Part shown: in pieces, positions 36,003-45,485 of the stretch
Layout: each line of letters opens with the position of its first letter
How positions within the stretch are numbered: the first letter of the stretch is position 1
Source of the DNA: JALORV01 sp963769745
GTDB lineage: Bacteria; Pseudomonadota; Gammaproteobacteria; Burkholderiales; Burkholderiaceae_F
Assembly: GCA_963769745.1 (NCBI GenBank)
Contig: CAVYNB010000009.1
Coordinates: 151,014-215,013, forward strand
DNA length: 64,000 bases
Direction of reading: 5' to 3'
Program-made: the position numbers and the translations under genes
The notes under the pieces: model-generated
The model's input: only the letters and a program-made list of their open reading frames with translations
Databases searched by the model: none
What the model was told of the DNA's origin: nothing

Positions 36003-36299
36003 CTACTTGGGAACTTCCTTGCCGCCCCCCTTGAACGCCGGGCTTGAATGGTCGTTCGCCTGGCCGGGCTTGGGGCCGGCCGATGCATCGCCCTTGGGCA
36101 CATCAGGCGGCGGCATCGGCGCGGTCGGCGTCGACGGAGCCTCCTGTACCGGCGGCGCAGACGGTGCCGTCGTTACGGGCGGCGCCGTGTTGGTGGGCGG
36201 TGCTGCGGTCGGCGCCGGCGGAGTGTCGGTCCTGTTACATCCGGCGGTGAAAACAAGCGCACCGACGCACGCTGCAAGGATGGAAGTCAGTTGCTTCAT
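36003..36299 (-). CDS. Small proline/threonine-rich lipoprotein
   Basis: 98-aa protein with a type II signal peptide (MKQLTSILAACVGALVFTAGC; lipobox TAGC, Cys ~21) followed by a low-complexity Pro/Ala/Thr stretch (residues 25-70) and a charged end. GGAG lies 9 nt before the ATG. No conserved domain recognised; outer-membrane anchoring is inferred from the lipobox and a non-Asp +2 residue. Confidence 0.7.
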   Translation of the reverse strand: MKQLTSILAACVGALVFTAGCNRTDTPPAPTAAPPTNTAPPVTTAPSAPPVQEAPSTPTAPMPPPDVPKGDASAGPKPGQANDHSSPAFKGGGKEVPK

Positions 36300-36588
36300 C
36301 GCATATCTCCAGTTGCAAAGCTGGCCAGCAAGACTAGGCCCGTGTACTGAACGTAGACGACACGGACCTGTGACGTAGGTGCGACGCCGAACGCCCGCAC
36401 GCCCCGAACCGCAACGGCGGCATCGTGGCGACGACACAGACCGAAGGGTTCGGCGCTCCACGGGCGGGCGCCGGCGTTAGACACTGGGCAACTGGCGTGC
36501 CCACCGGTGCGACAAGCCCTCCTCATGCGAGGGTGAGCCTGAGCCTTCGCTTGACCCGACTACGGGCGGCGCGACTCGATGTCGGAGG
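36300..36588. other. Intergenic stretch with no recognised gene
   Basis: 289 bp between the small lipoprotein and the DoxX gene. I see no credible coding frame or RNA; a weak CCTC-ATG-CGAGG stem lies near 36513-36532, close to the DoxX stop. Confidence 0.4.
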
Positions 36589-36981
36589 TCAGGTCCTTCT
36601 GCGCTCAACCAGCAATGCGATGGCAATGGAGCAGAAGAAGAAGAACGCCTGCAGCTCAAGGCCATAACCCCCGGTTCTGCCGATCGTGAACAGTTGGGTC
36701 GGATGAGCCAATCCGACGGCAACGACCATGGTGAACGCCATGACCAGCGCGGCGGGCCGAACCCAGACGCCGGCAAGGACGAGCAAGGGTGCAAGGACTT
36801 CGCCGACCAAAGCGCCATAAGAGAACCAGGTCGGCAGCCCGACATTCGCGAGCAGTGACTCGATCCCCTCCAGACCGTTGCGCAACTTCGCAACGCCGTG
36901 GAACAGCATGAGTCCGGCGACCGTGAAGCGCAGGAGCAGAACGCCCGGGCGTTGACTGGAGATGTCCGAAGTGAGGCGCAT
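36589..36981 (-). CDS. DoxX family membrane protein
   Basis: 130-aa inner-membrane protein with four hydrophobic helices and the DoxX hallmarks LLLRFTVAGLMLFHGVAKL and GLPTWFSYGALVGEVLAPLLVL. DoxX/DoxD-like proteins are linked to thiosulfate:quinone or redox roles, but this short form is uncharacterised. Start MRLTSDISSQRPG at 36981; the frame stays open upstream without homology. Divergent from the DUF3683 oxidoreductase. Confidence 0.82.
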   Translation of the reverse strand: MRLTSDISSQRPGVLLLRFTVAGLMLFHGVAKLRNGLEGIESLLANVGLPTWFSYGALVGEVLAPLLVLAGVWVRPAALVMAFTMVVAVGLAHPTQLFTIGRTGGYGLELQAFFFFCSIAIALLVERRRT

Positions 36982-37129
36982 GGAAGTGGGCTGGATTCGA
37001 CGGGTGGATCGGATTCTGCCTTGGAAGTCGATAGGGTCCGGGGTCGACTCGGGAGGACCTCCGCGCCGCGGCGAGTTCAATCGACAGTCCGGATTGCGGG
37101 GTCATCGCTCTTCGCTGCATCGCAAAAGT

Positions 37130-37135
37130 TACAAT
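37130..37135 (+). promoter_or_regulatory. Possible -10 box of the DUF3683 oxidoreductase
   Basis: TACAAT 45 bp before the ATG at 37180, in the gap between the divergent DoxX gene and the oxidoreductase. The -35 is not clear. Confidence 0.45.
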
Positions 37136-37179
37136 TACCACCCAAGCGTCCACTTGGACCAATGGCCGGTCCACACCTC

Positions 37180-40100
37180 ATGAACGCTCCCGTCCCGCCC
37201 CAGGGATTGCGCTCCGCGCCCGCCGTACTCGAACCGCCGGTTCGACTGCGCGAGATTCCGTACAACTACACCTCATTCTCGGATCGCGAGATCGTGATCC
37301 GGCTGCTCGGCGCCGACGCGTGGCGCGTGCTCGACGAACTGCGCAGCGAACGCCGCACCGGCCGCTCGGCGCGAATGCTCTACGAAGTGCTGGGCGACAT
37401 CTGGGTCGTACGACGGAACCCATACCTGCAGGACGACCTGCTCGACAATCCCAAGCGTCGCGCGTTGCTGATCGAGGCGCTGCATCACCGGCTCGGCGAG
37501 ATCGAGAAGCGCCGCGAGACGGCCCCCGCCACCGACAGCGACCGCGAGCGCGACGCCAAGGTCGGCCAGCTGCTCGCGGCAGCGCGTAAGGCCGTGCAGA
37601 GCTTCGAAGACGAGTTTCGCTCGACCTGGGACCTGCGCAAGGCGGCGCGCCGCGAACTCGCGCGCCACACGCGCGACGACAACGTCCGGTTCGACGGCTT
37701 CGCGCGCGTGTCGCACGTGACCGACGCCACCGACTGGCGCGTCGAATACCCGTTCGTTGTGCTGCAGCCGGACTCCGAGGATGAGATCCCGGGCCTGGTA
37801 CGTGCGTGCATCTCGCTCGGACTGACCATCATCCCGCGCGGCGGCGGCACCGGCTACACCGGCGGCGCCATTCCGCTCACCCCGCTGTCGGCCGTCATCA
37901 ACACGGAAAAACTGGAGGCGCTCTCCGAGGTCGAGTCGATCGCCCAGCCGGGACTCGACGCGCCGGTACCGACGGTGTTTTCCGAAGCAGGCGTGGTCAC
38001 CAAGCGCGTCGCCGATGCCGCCGAGCGGGGCGGGTACGTGTTTGCCGTCGATCCGACATCAGCCGACTCATCGTGCGTTGGCGGCAATGTCGCGATGAAC
38101 GCCGGCGGCAAGAAGGCGGTGCTCTGGGGCACCGCAGTCGACAATCTCGCGTGGTGGCGCATGGTCGACCCCGAGGGCCACTGGCTCGAGGTGCAGCGCA
38201 TCGGCCACAACCTCGGCAAGATCCACGACGCCACCGAGGCCGTCTTCGAGCTGACGTGGAAGGACGGCCGCCAGCCCGCCGCAAAGGCACGGACGCTACG
38301 CAGCGAGCGCCTCGCGATTCCGGGCGCACAGTTTCGCAAGGTCGGTCTTGGCAAGGACGTCACCGACAAGTTCCTCGGCGGCGTACCGGGCGTTCAGAAG
38401 GAAGGCTGCGACGGGCTGATCACGTCGGCGCGCTGGATCGTGCACCGGATGCCCCGGCACATCCGCACCGTCTGCCTGGAATTCTTCGGCCGTGCCCGTG
38501 AAGCGGTGCCGTCGATGGTCGAGATCACCGATTACCTCGAGCGTCGTCCGGGAGGAGCGGTGCTCGCCGGGCTCGAACACCTCGACGAGCGCTACCTGCG
38601 CGCGGTCGGCTATGCGACCAAGTCGCGGCGCGGCGGACTGCCGAAAATGGTGCTGATCGGGGACATCGTCGGTGACGACGATACCGCCGTCGCGCATGCC
38701 GCCTCGGAGGTCGTGCGGATGGCCAACAGCCGCACCGGCGAAGGCTTCGTCGCCGTCAGTGCCGAGGCCCGCAAGAAGTTCTGGCTCGACCGCGCCAAGA
38801 CCGCCGCGATCTCCCGCCACACCAATGCATTCAAGCTCAACGAGGACGTCGTCATCCCGCTGCCGCGAATGGGCGAGTACACCGATGCGATCGAACGCAT
38901 CAACATCGAGCTGTCGATCGAGAACAAGCTCGAGTTGCTCGACGCGCTCGATGGCTACCTGGCCTCGCCGTTCGCGATCGGCAAGACCGACGATGTCGAG
39001 ATCGATCGCCTGCCGCGTTCCGAGATCCTCGGCGACCGCGTCGAGCAGGCACGCGAGCTGATCGCCTACACACGCAAGCGCTGGCAGTGGCTGCTGACGC
39101 ACTTCGACGCATCGCTCGCCGCTGCGGCTCCGGAGTTGACGCAGCTCGGACTCACGCACCTGACGAGCACTCATTCGCCGGACGACGGTGACCGGCGACC
39201 GGCAGTCCTGGTCATCGATCTGCTGCAGGACCACACGATTCGCGTGTCATGGAAGTCCGAAGTGCGGGCGCCGCTCGAGCGGATCTTTGCCGGGGCGGCC
39301 TTTGCTCCGGTGCTGGCCGAGTGCGAGGCGATCCACGCCCGCGTGCTGCGCGGGCGCGTGTTCGTTGCCTTGCACATGCATGCCGGCGACGGCAACGTGC
39401 ACACGAACATTCCGGTCAACTCCGACAACTACGCGATGTTGCAGCGGGCCAATGCCGCGGTCGCCCGCATCATGCAGATTGCCCGCGACCTCGACGGCGT
39501 GATTTCGGGTGAGCACGGCATCGGCATCACCAAGCTCGAGTTCCTGACCGACGCCGAGACGGCGGACTTCCGGCGCTACAAGAACACCGTCGATCCCGAG
39601 GGTCGCTTCAACAAGGGCAAGCTGCTGCCCGGCGCCGACCTCAGGAACGCCTACACGCCGAGCTTCGGCCTGATGGGGCACGAGTCGCTGATCATGCAGC
39701 AGAGCGACATCAAGTCGATCTCCGATGCGATCAAGGACTGCCTGCGCTGTGGCAAGTGCAAGCCGGTCTGCTCGACCCACGTGCCCGGCGCCAACCTGCT
39801 CTACTCGCCACGCAACAAGATCCTCGCGACCTCGCTGCTGGTCGAGGCGTTTCTCTATGAGGAGCAGACGCGACGCGGCGTCTCGATCAAGCACTGGGAC
39901 GAGTTCGGCGACGTGGCCGACCACTGCACCGTTTGCCACAAGTGCCTTGCACCGTGCCCGGTCGATATCGACTTCGGCGACGTCAGCATGGCGATGCGCG
40001 ACCTGCTGCGGCGCATGGGCAAGAAGAAGTTCAATCCGGGCACCGCGGCTTCCATGTTCTTCCTGAACGTCAAGGATCCGCAGACGATCAAGGTCGCGCG

Positions 40101-41154
40101 CACGCTGATGCTCGAGTGGGGCTACCAGGCGCAGCGCATCGGCGTCGACCTTTTCAAACGGCTGGGCCGGCAGCAGACGCGCCGGCCGCCGGCCACGACG
40201 GGCGGCCGGCCGCCGGTCACCACGCAGGTGATCCACTTCGTCAACAAGAAGATGCCGGGCGACCTGCCGAAAAAGACCGCGCGCGCGCTGCTCGACATCG
40301 AGGATGCCCGCTACGTGCCGATCATCCGCGATCCGCAGCGCACGACCAGCGAGTCCGAAGCGGTGTTCTACTTCCCGGGCTGCGGATCTGAGCGGCTCTT
40401 CTCGCAGGTCGGCCTCGCCACGCAGGCGATGCTGTGGCACGCCGGAGTGCAGACGGTGCTGCCGCCGGGGTACCTGTGCTGTGGCTATCCGCAGCGGGGT
40501 TCAGGCCAGTTCGACAAGGCGGAGAAGATCATCACCGACAACCGGGTGCTCTTTCACCGTGTCGCCAACACGCTGAATTACCTCGACATCAAGACAGTCG
40601 TGGTGAGCTGTGGTACCTGCTACGACCAGTTGCAGGACTACAAATTCGAGGAGATTTTCCCGCAGTGCCGGATCGTCGACATCCACGAGTACCTGCTCGA
40701 AAAAGGTGTCCGTATCGAGGGTGTCAGCGGCGTGCGCTACATGTACCACGATCCCTGCCACAGCCCGATGAAGCAGCAGGATCCGCTGATTACGGTCAAT
40801 GCGCTGGTGGCAACCGCCGACGGCATGACGATCGAGAAGAACGATCGCTGCTGCGGGGAATCCGGCACGTTTGCGATCTCGCGTCCCGATATCGCGACCC
40901 AGGTGCGATTCCGCAAGGAGCGCGAGGTCACTGCCGCCGCCGGGCGGCTGCGCGCCGACGGCTTCAATGGTGCGGTCAAGGTCCTGACGTCCTGTCCGTC
41001 GTGCCTGCAGGGGCTGAAGCGCTACAACGACGATGCCGACATCGACGCCGACTACATCGTCGTGGAGCTCGCTCGCCATGTGCTCGGTGCGGACTGGATG
41101 CCGGAATATGTCGCCCGCGCCAACGCCGGCGGCATCGAGCGCGTGCTGGTCTAG
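37180..41154 (+). CDS. DUF3683 FAD-linked/[4Fe-4S] oxidoreductase (D-2-hydroxyacid dehydrogenase-like)
   Basis: 1,324-aa multidomain flavoprotein. DUF3683 lies at residues ~20-200 (IPYNYTSFSDREIVIRLLG). A PCMH FAD-binding domain follows (RGGGTGYTGGA, GGNVAMNAGGKKAVLWG) at ~200-480 and an FAD-oxidase C domain (HMHAGDGNVHTNIPV, SGEHGIGITK) to ~850. Two [4Fe-4S] sites (CLRCGKCKPVC; CTVCHKCLAPCP) sit at ~860-930. The end has CCG motifs (FPGCGSERLF, CCGYPQ, CGTCYDQ, DPCHSP, CCGESG). This joins a GlcD/DLD-like dehydrogenase to a GlpC/LldE-like electron-transfer part. Substrate unproven; D-lactate or another 2-hydroxyacid is likely. An ATG at 37162 is also possible. Confidence 0.88.
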   Translation: MNAPVPPQGLRSAPAVLEPPVRLREIPYNYTSFSDREIVIRLLGADAWRVLDELRSERRTGRSARMLYEVLGDIWVVRRNPYLQDDLLDNPKRRALLIEALHHRLGEIEKRRETAPATDSDRERDAKVGQLLAAARKAVQSFEDEFRSTWDLRKAARRELARHTRDDNVRFDGFARVSHVTDATDWRVEYPFVVLQPDSEDEIPGLVRACISLGLTIIPRGGGTGYTGGAIPLTPLSAVINTEKLEALSEVESIAQPGLDAPVPTVFSEAGVVTKRVADAAERGGYVFAVDPTSADSSCVGGNVAMNAGGKKAVLWGTAVDNLAWWRMVDPEGHWLEVQRIGHNLGKIHDATEAVFELTWKDGRQPAAKARTLRSERLAIPGAQFRKVGLGKDVTDKFLGGVPGVQKEGCDGLITSARWIVHRMPRHIRTVCLEFFGRAREAVPSMVEITDYLERRPGGAVLAGLEHLDERYLRAVGYATKSRRGGLPKMVLIGDIVGDDDTAVAHAASEVVRMANSRTGEGFVAVSAEARKKFWLDRAKTAAISRHTNAFKLNEDVVIPLPRMGEYTDAIERINIELSIENKLELLDALDGYLASPFAIGKTDDVEIDRLPRSEILGDRVEQARELIAYTRKRWQWLLTHFDASLAAAAPELTQLGLTHLTSTHSPDDGDRRPAVLVIDLLQDHTIRVSWKSEVRAPLERIFAGAAFAPVLAECEAIHARVLRGRVFVALHMHAGDGNVHTNIPVNSDNYAMLQRANAAVARIMQIARDLDGVISGEHGIGITKLEFLTDAETADFRRYKNTVDPEGRFNKGKLLPGADLRNAYTPSFGLMGHESLIMQQSDIKSISDAIKDCLRCGKCKPVCSTHVPGANLLYSPRNKILATSLLVEAFLYEEQTRRGVSIKHWDEFGDVADHCTVCHKCLAPCPVDIDFGDVSMAMRDLLRRMGKKKFNPGTAASMFFLNVKDPQTIKVARTLMLEWGYQAQRIGVDLFKRLGRQQTRRPPATTGGRPPVTTQVIHFVNKKMPGDLPKKTARALLDIEDARYVPIIRDPQRTTSESEAVFYFPGCGSERLFSQVGLATQAMLWHAGVQTVLPPGYLCCGYPQRGSGQFDKAEKIITDNRVLFHRVANTLNYLDIKTVVVSCGTCYDQLQDYKFEEIFPQCRIVDIHEYLLEKGVRIEGVSGVRYMYHDPCHSPMKQQDPLITVNALVATADGMTIEKNDRCCGESGTFAISRPDIATQVRFRKEREVTAAAGRLRADGFNGAVKVLTSCPSCLQGLKRYNDDADIDADYIVVELARHVLGADWMPEYVARANAGGIERVLV

Positions 41155-41189
41155 CACGGTAGCGGCGGTCGCGCCTAAGATCGCGCCGC

Positions 41190-42158
41190 ATGAATCGGCA
41201 GATCACGGTCCGCCCGGCCCATGCCACGGCAGACAATGACGAGATTGCACGCATCATCACCGCCGTGCATCCGGACTGGCCGCGCACGGGCGCCGAGATC
41301 GCCGCAGCGGCCCGTCGTCGCGGTGAGCGCTTTCACCTGAAGTTCGTCGCCGAAGACGCTCCGGGGCAGCTTGCCGGGTTCGGTTTCCTCGAAGTTCCGG
41401 ACGTGGCCGCGACCGAGGGGCGGCTGCGCATGCGCGTCACTCTGGACCCGGCACGAGTCGGGCACGGCATCGGCGCCGCGCTGTACGAAGCCCTCGAGTC
41501 GGAAGCGCGGCAACGCGGCGCGATCGAACTCTGTACCGAGGTGCTCGCCTCGAATCCGCGCGCCGAACGCTTCGCGCTCGGGCGCGGCTACGCCGTTTAC
41601 AACCGTCGCATCGAAAGCCGGCTGTCGCTCGGCACGGTCGTGCCCGAGCGCGTCGCCCGCGGCATCGATTCACTTACCGACCAGCTCTTCAGCACCGGCA
41701 TACGCATCGCCAACTACCGGCAGCTCGCGCTCGCCGTCGCGACCGCACCGCGGCACCTGTATGACCTGATCGTGGACCTGTGGCGCGACGTGCCATTTGG
41801 CATCAGCGGAGCGGATCCCACATTCGAAAGCTTTTTGAGCGAAGAGCTCGGCGACCCGGCCTTCAGTTCCGCAGGAACCTTTGTCGCTCTCGACGGCGCG
41901 AGCTGGATCGGTCTGTGTGCACAGACGTCGGCCGAGGGCCGCCTGATGACCTCGATGACCGGCGTCGTGCGCGCGTGGCGCCGGCATGGGCTGGCGCGCT
42001 GGCTGAAGCTGCACTCGATCCGCTATGCGCTCGAGGTCGACGCCCGGGAGATCCGCACTTTCAACGATGCGGCGAACGAGGGCATGCTCACCCTGAATCG
42101 CGCGCTGGGATTCGTTCCGGTGGAAACCGATCTGCGAATGAAAAAGGAACTGCGATGA
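41190..42158 (+). CDS. Tandem GNAT N-acetyltransferase
   Basis: 322-aa protein with two GNAT folds. The first (residues ~1-150) has the acetyl-CoA loop ARVGHGIGAALYEALE; the second (~170-322) has RRHGLARWLKLHSI and the NxxxN-like TFNDAANEGMLTLNRALGF. Substrate unknown. Its stop overlaps the HIT gene start (ATGA), so the pair are likely co-expressed. Confidence 0.85.
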   Translation: MNRQITVRPAHATADNDEIARIITAVHPDWPRTGAEIAAAARRRGERFHLKFVAEDAPGQLAGFGFLEVPDVAATEGRLRMRVTLDPARVGHGIGAALYEALESEARQRGAIELCTEVLASNPRAERFALGRGYAVYNRRIESRLSLGTVVPERVARGIDSLTDQLFSTGIRIANYRQLALAVATAPRHLYDLIVDLWRDVPFGISGADPTFESFLSEELGDPAFSSAGTFVALDGASWIGLCAQTSAEGRLMTSMTGVVRAWRRHGLARWLKLHSIRYALEVDAREIRTFNDAANEGMLTLNRALGFVPVETDLRMKKELR

Positions 42159-42589
42159 CTGCGCTGCCATGCGAACTGTGCGGAGGCGCTGGAGGGCGCG
42201 TGATCCACGACGATGGGCGGCTGCGCGTCGTGGCCGTCGACGATCCGGACTATCCGGGTTTCATGCGCGTCATCTGGAATGCGCACGTGCGCGAGATGAC
42301 CGACCTGTCAGCGGCCGAGCGCGATCACTTCATGCACGCCGTGTTCGCCGTCGAACAGTCGCAGCGGACCGTCATGCGTCCGCACAAGATGAACATCGCG
42401 AGTCTCGGGAACATGACGCCCCACCTTCACTGGCACCTCATCCCGCGCTTTGAGGACGACGCACACTTCCCGAAACCGATCTGGGCCGAACGTCAACGCA
42501 GTCCGACCGCGGCGTCGCTCGCGGCGCGCACGGGTCAACTGCCGGCACTCGAGCGGGCCGCGGTACGCGCACTGACGACGTCCGCCTGA
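42155..42589 (+). CDS. HIT family nucleotide hydrolase/transferase
   Basis: 144-aa histidine-triad protein. The N-terminal CELCGG is a likely zinc site half. The active site is MTPHLHWHLIPRF near residue 90 (H-x-H-x-H), with NIASLGN before it. It hydrolyses nucleoside phosphoramidates or dinucleotides; the exact substrate is unknown. Translationally coupled to the GNAT gene. Confidence 0.9.
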   Translation: MTALPCELCGGAGGRVIHDDGRLRVVAVDDPDYPGFMRVIWNAHVREMTDLSAAERDHFMHAVFAVEQSQRTVMRPHKMNIASLGNMTPHLHWHLIPRFEDDAHFPKPIWAERQRSPTAASLAARTGQLPALERAAVRALTTSA

Positions 42590-42608
42590 ATCACCGCGGC
42601 GAGCACGC

Positions 42609-42863
42609 CTAGGGGGTACCGGGCTTGGGCGACAGAGACTGCTGCGACACGTTGCGCATGTCGTTCAGCACCGCGTCCTGAGTGTCCTTGTCGGACACGG
42701 TATCCACTCGTCCGCGCCCGTCGGTACGAGCAATGTTGGTGCCGGTCTGCACATTGCGATCGCGGCGCTGCTGCTGGACCGCAAGTTCCTCGGGCGTTGC
42801 ACATCCGAGCAAGGGAACTGCCACGGCAGTGGCGGCCAGAAGCATGAGGGGCATGCAACGCAT
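42609..42863 (-). CDS. Small lipoprotein
   Basis: 84-aa protein with signal sequence MRCMPLMLLAATAVAVPLLGC (lipobox LLGC) and a hydrophilic Gln/Arg/Asp-rich mature part. GGAGA lies 9 nt before the ATG. No domain recognised. It is followed on the same strand, upstream, by the SPOR gene about 95 bp away. Confidence 0.65.
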   Translation of the reverse strand: MRCMPLMLLAATAVAVPLLGCATPEELAVQQQRRDRNVQTGTNIARTDGRGRVDTVSDKDTQDAVLNDMRNVSQQSLSPKPGTP

Positions 42864-42958
42864 CAAGGGTCTCCGGGGAAAATCGTTGCGGTCGAATTTC
42901 AGCGGGTGCGATTGTCCCGACGCAGCGGACCGCGCGCAAGTGCCGCGACCACCCCAGG

Positions 42959-43669
42959 TCAACCGTTGCCGCACGGGCGCACTGACTGCGCCGGGAATTC
43001 CTTGCGGATCGCAGCCAGTTGCTGGGCCGTACCGGCATCGAGTTCGCGCAACTGGTAGCGCGTCGCGCTGACCGAGGTCGGCTTGTCCGCAACACGCGCG
43101 TTCTTGACGCCGAGCTTGTCCAGCGCTGCGACATGCGCCTTGGCAAGCTCGGGATCCTTGAACGATCCCAGGCTGATCCCGAGCCGCAAGGGACCGTCGG
43201 TCAGCACCAGCAGATCCTTGACGCCCCGCTTCGTGAAGTCCGTCGCGGCGCGATCGGCTTCCACGCGCGTCTTGAACGGCGGCACGTAGACCAGGTACCA
43301 GCCCGGCATGTCCACGCTGCGCGTGGTCTGGCGCGACCCGAGGCCGAGCTTCACCAGCGCGGTCTCGACGCGCGTCACGTCTGCCGCCAGAAAGTCACCG
43401 AACTCGACACAAGCCTGTGCCACCGACAGATCAGGCGCCGCGGCGGTGGACGGCGCCGAGGCGACCGTCGCCGATGCACGAGCCTGGCTGGCGCGCTCGC
43501 GCAGGACCTGCACATCCTTTTCGCTGAGAACGCGGATGCGATCGGGTTCGATCTGCCGGGCGATGCGCTCGGGCTCGCGCCCGCTCTCCGCATAGCGACC
43601 AAAAACCCCCTGCTGCCACGCGAAGAGCGCGACATTCACCAGCAGCAGGAAAAGAAACGCAAGTTTCAT
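42959..43669 (-). CDS. SPOR domain-containing protein
   Basis: 236-aa protein with an N-terminal membrane anchor (MKLAFLFLLLVNVALFAW), an Ala/Ser-rich linker and a C-terminal SPOR-type domain (GWYLVYVPPFKTRVEADRAA, GISLGSFKDPELAKAHVAALDKLGV) that binds denuded septal peptidoglycan. A role at the division site is inferred. Start ATG overlaps the coaX stop (ATGA), the common betaproteobacterial birA-coaX-SPOR operon. Confidence 0.85.
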   Translation of the reverse strand: MKLAFLFLLLVNVALFAWQQGVFGRYAESGREPERIARQIEPDRIRVLSEKDVQVLRERASQARASATVASAPSTAAAPDLSVAQACVEFGDFLAADVTRVETALVKLGLGSRQTTRSVDMPGWYLVYVPPFKTRVEADRAATDFTKRGVKDLLVLTDGPLRLGISLGSFKDPELAKAHVAALDKLGVKNARVADKPTSVSATRYQLRELDAGTAQQLAAIRKEFPAQSVRPCGNG

Positions 43670-44451
43670 CGGTCGGTCGTCGTGTTGGATGCCCGCGCAC
43701 GAAGCGCCAGGCCGGCCAGGACGAGATTATGTTCGATCACGGCACCGAGTCCGCTGGTCCGCAGACGATCGGCAACGGGTCCGGCGTCGCCGCCACTGAC
43801 CAGAACGGCCGGCGCATGTCCCAGTCGGCGCGCAAAGCGCTGCACGATCTGCACAGCCAGCCCGGCCTGTGCGTCCAGGACGCCCGTCGTGATCGCGTCA
43901 TCGGTGTTGTCCGGGAAATCCGTCGCCGCGCCGCTGGCCTGCGGCAAGCCCGCCGTGCGCCGCGCCAGTGCCTCGAACATCATCCGTGCCCCCGGCGCAA
44001 TGCAGCCACCGATGAAGTGCGCCGCGTCGGAGCTGCGCTGCACGCAGTCGACCGTGGTGGCCGTCCCTGCCGCCACCAGCACGAACGATCCGGGGCAGCG
44101 AAGACAGGCGCCCAGCATGCCGTGCCAGCGATCGGCTCCGAGTTGGGCGGGATTGCGATAGCCGTTGACCAGCACGACCTCGCCGTCGTGACGCGGCTCG
44201 GCACCGAGCCACTGCACCGTCACTCCGCGCGCCTCGGCTGCACGCTCGACCGCTGCACGGACCGGCGATGCGGCCACGCTGCAGCCCACCGCCGCCAGTC
44301 CCGAGGGCATCGACGTCCACGCCGAAGCCAATTGCGCCGCCAGGTGGTCGGCATCGTGGTGCAGTTCGACGTGCACTTCGGCGGGCTCGCTGCGGGCATC
44401 CGTGAACGCCCATTTCAGCGCGGTGTTGCCGATGTCAATCAGCAGCGTCAT
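43666..44451 (-). CDS. coaX: Type III pantothenate kinase
   Basis: ASKHA-fold kinase for the first step of CoA synthesis; not inhibited by CoA. Motifs: LLIDIGNTALKWA at the N-terminus (phosphate-1), GADRWHGMLGA, the catalytic Asp in TATTVDCV, and GGCIAPGARMM. 261 aa from ATG 44451, which lies 17 bp inside the end of birA; a longer start at 44487 is possible but non-homologous. Confidence 0.93.
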   Translation of the reverse strand: MTLLIDIGNTALKWAFTDARSEPAEVHVELHHDADHLAAQLASAWTSMPSGLAAVGCSVAASPVRAAVERAAEARGVTVQWLGAEPRHDGEVVLVNGYRNPAQLGADRWHGMLGACLRCPGSFVLVAAGTATTVDCVQRSSDAAHFIGGCIAPGARMMFEALARRTAGLPQASGAATDFPDNTDDAITTGVLDAQAGLAVQIVQRFARRLGHAPAVLVSGGDAGPVADRLRTSGLGAVIEHNLVLAGLALRARASNTTTDR

Positions 44452-45316
44452 CGGAAGGTGCAACGCGCAGGGAAACATCGCCGACATTGATACTGCGACT
44501 ACCGTTCGGAGTAGCCAGCATCAGGCGCCCGATCGTATCGACTTCGACGACGCGACCGCTGGCGACGATGCGACCATCGTCGACGATGTCGACCCGTTGT
44601 CCACGGGCGTCCAGCAGTTCGTTGAAGCGCATGCGCCACGGCGTGAAGCCCTCGCCCACGAAACGCCGCACCGTGCGCAGCACGACACCGGCAAGGGCGG
44701 CAATCCAGGCCTCGCGCTCGGCGGCAAGCAGCGGCCATGGGACGCGCTCATCCAGGGCCGCGGCCGGTTGGCCGATGGCGGCGCGATCCGCATCGCCAAG
44801 ACAGCCGTTGATGCCCACGCCGACGACCAGGGTGGCATGTCCGTCGGCGTCGACGGCCAGTTCACAGAGGATGCCCGCCAATTTGCGTCCGTCCAGCAGC
44901 AGATCGTTCGGCCATTTCAGCGCGACCGGCACACCGCGGCCGATAAGGTAGTCTGCCAGCGCCACTCCGCACGCAAGCGTCACGGCGGGAAGGGCTGCCG
45001 GTAGCCCCGCGAGTGGTACCGAGAGCGAAAACAGCAGCGCGGTGCGCGGCCGGGCGACCCAGCGGCGTTGCTGCCGACCGCGTCCAGCCGTCTGCTCATC
45101 CGCGGCGAGCAGCAGCGGCCCGTCGGGTCGGCGACGCCGGGCGCGAACCAGCAGGTCCTCGTTGGTCGAACCGGTTCTCGCCACGACTTCGACCTGCAGG
45201 GTCTCCGCCAAGGCAGCATCGGCGACCCAGCGCTCGATGACGGCGGTGACCAGGGGCGGCGCTTCAGGACGGCTGGCCTGTGCGGCAGGCGCGGAGACAG
45301 GAACGGGGTGAGTCAT
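44435..45316 (-). CDS. birA: Biotin--[acetyl-CoA-carboxylase] ligase
   Basis: Attaches biotin to AccB through biotinyl-5'-AMP. Seen: TGSTNEDLL, the biotinoyl-AMP loop TAGRGRQQRRW near residue 90, LKWPNDLLLDGRKLAGIL, and GVGIN. No N-terminal helix-turn-helix is present, so it is a ligase only, not a repressor. Start MTHPVPVSAP at 45316; 293 aa. Confidence 0.92.
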   Translation of the reverse strand: MTHPVPVSAPAAQASRPEAPPLVTAVIERWVADAALAETLQVEVVARTGSTNEDLLVRARRRRPDGPLLLAADEQTAGRGRQQRRWVARPRTALLFSLSVPLAGLPAALPAVTLACGVALADYLIGRGVPVALKWPNDLLLDGRKLAGILCELAVDADGHATLVVGVGINGCLGDADRAAIGQPAAALDERVPWPLLAAEREAWIAALAGVVLRTVRRFVGEGFTPWRMRFNELLDARGQRVDIVDDGRIVASGRVVEVDTIGRLMLATPNGSRSINVGDVSLRVAPSDDAAD

Positions 45317-45485
45317 GCACACCGACCCGAGTGCCGACCGGATGCCACCGAGTGTGTCACTGTATGGAGCACTGAATGTGCGACCGTGTGCGACCGACTT
45401 CAACGCGAGTCACTGTAGCATCGGCCAGCCGCTGCGGTGACTTGGGGTCCATCATCCCCGAAGCACCGCGCCGGGCAACGAAACG
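45317..45485. promoter_or_regulatory. Divergent birA/VanZ intergenic region with short direct repeats
   Basis: 169 bp between divergent starts. The 9-mer GTCACTGTA occurs at 45356-45364 and again at 45409-45417, and GTGCGACCG is repeated in tandem between them. These could be operator half-sites; no promoter box is certain. Confidence 0.3.

Noticed and set aside
39247..40440. Long minus-strand open frame (397 codons) inside the DUF3683 gene
   Set aside because: High-GC antisense shadow; composition is Val/Arg/His-rich without domain motifs, while the plus strand has clear Fe-S and flavin motifs.
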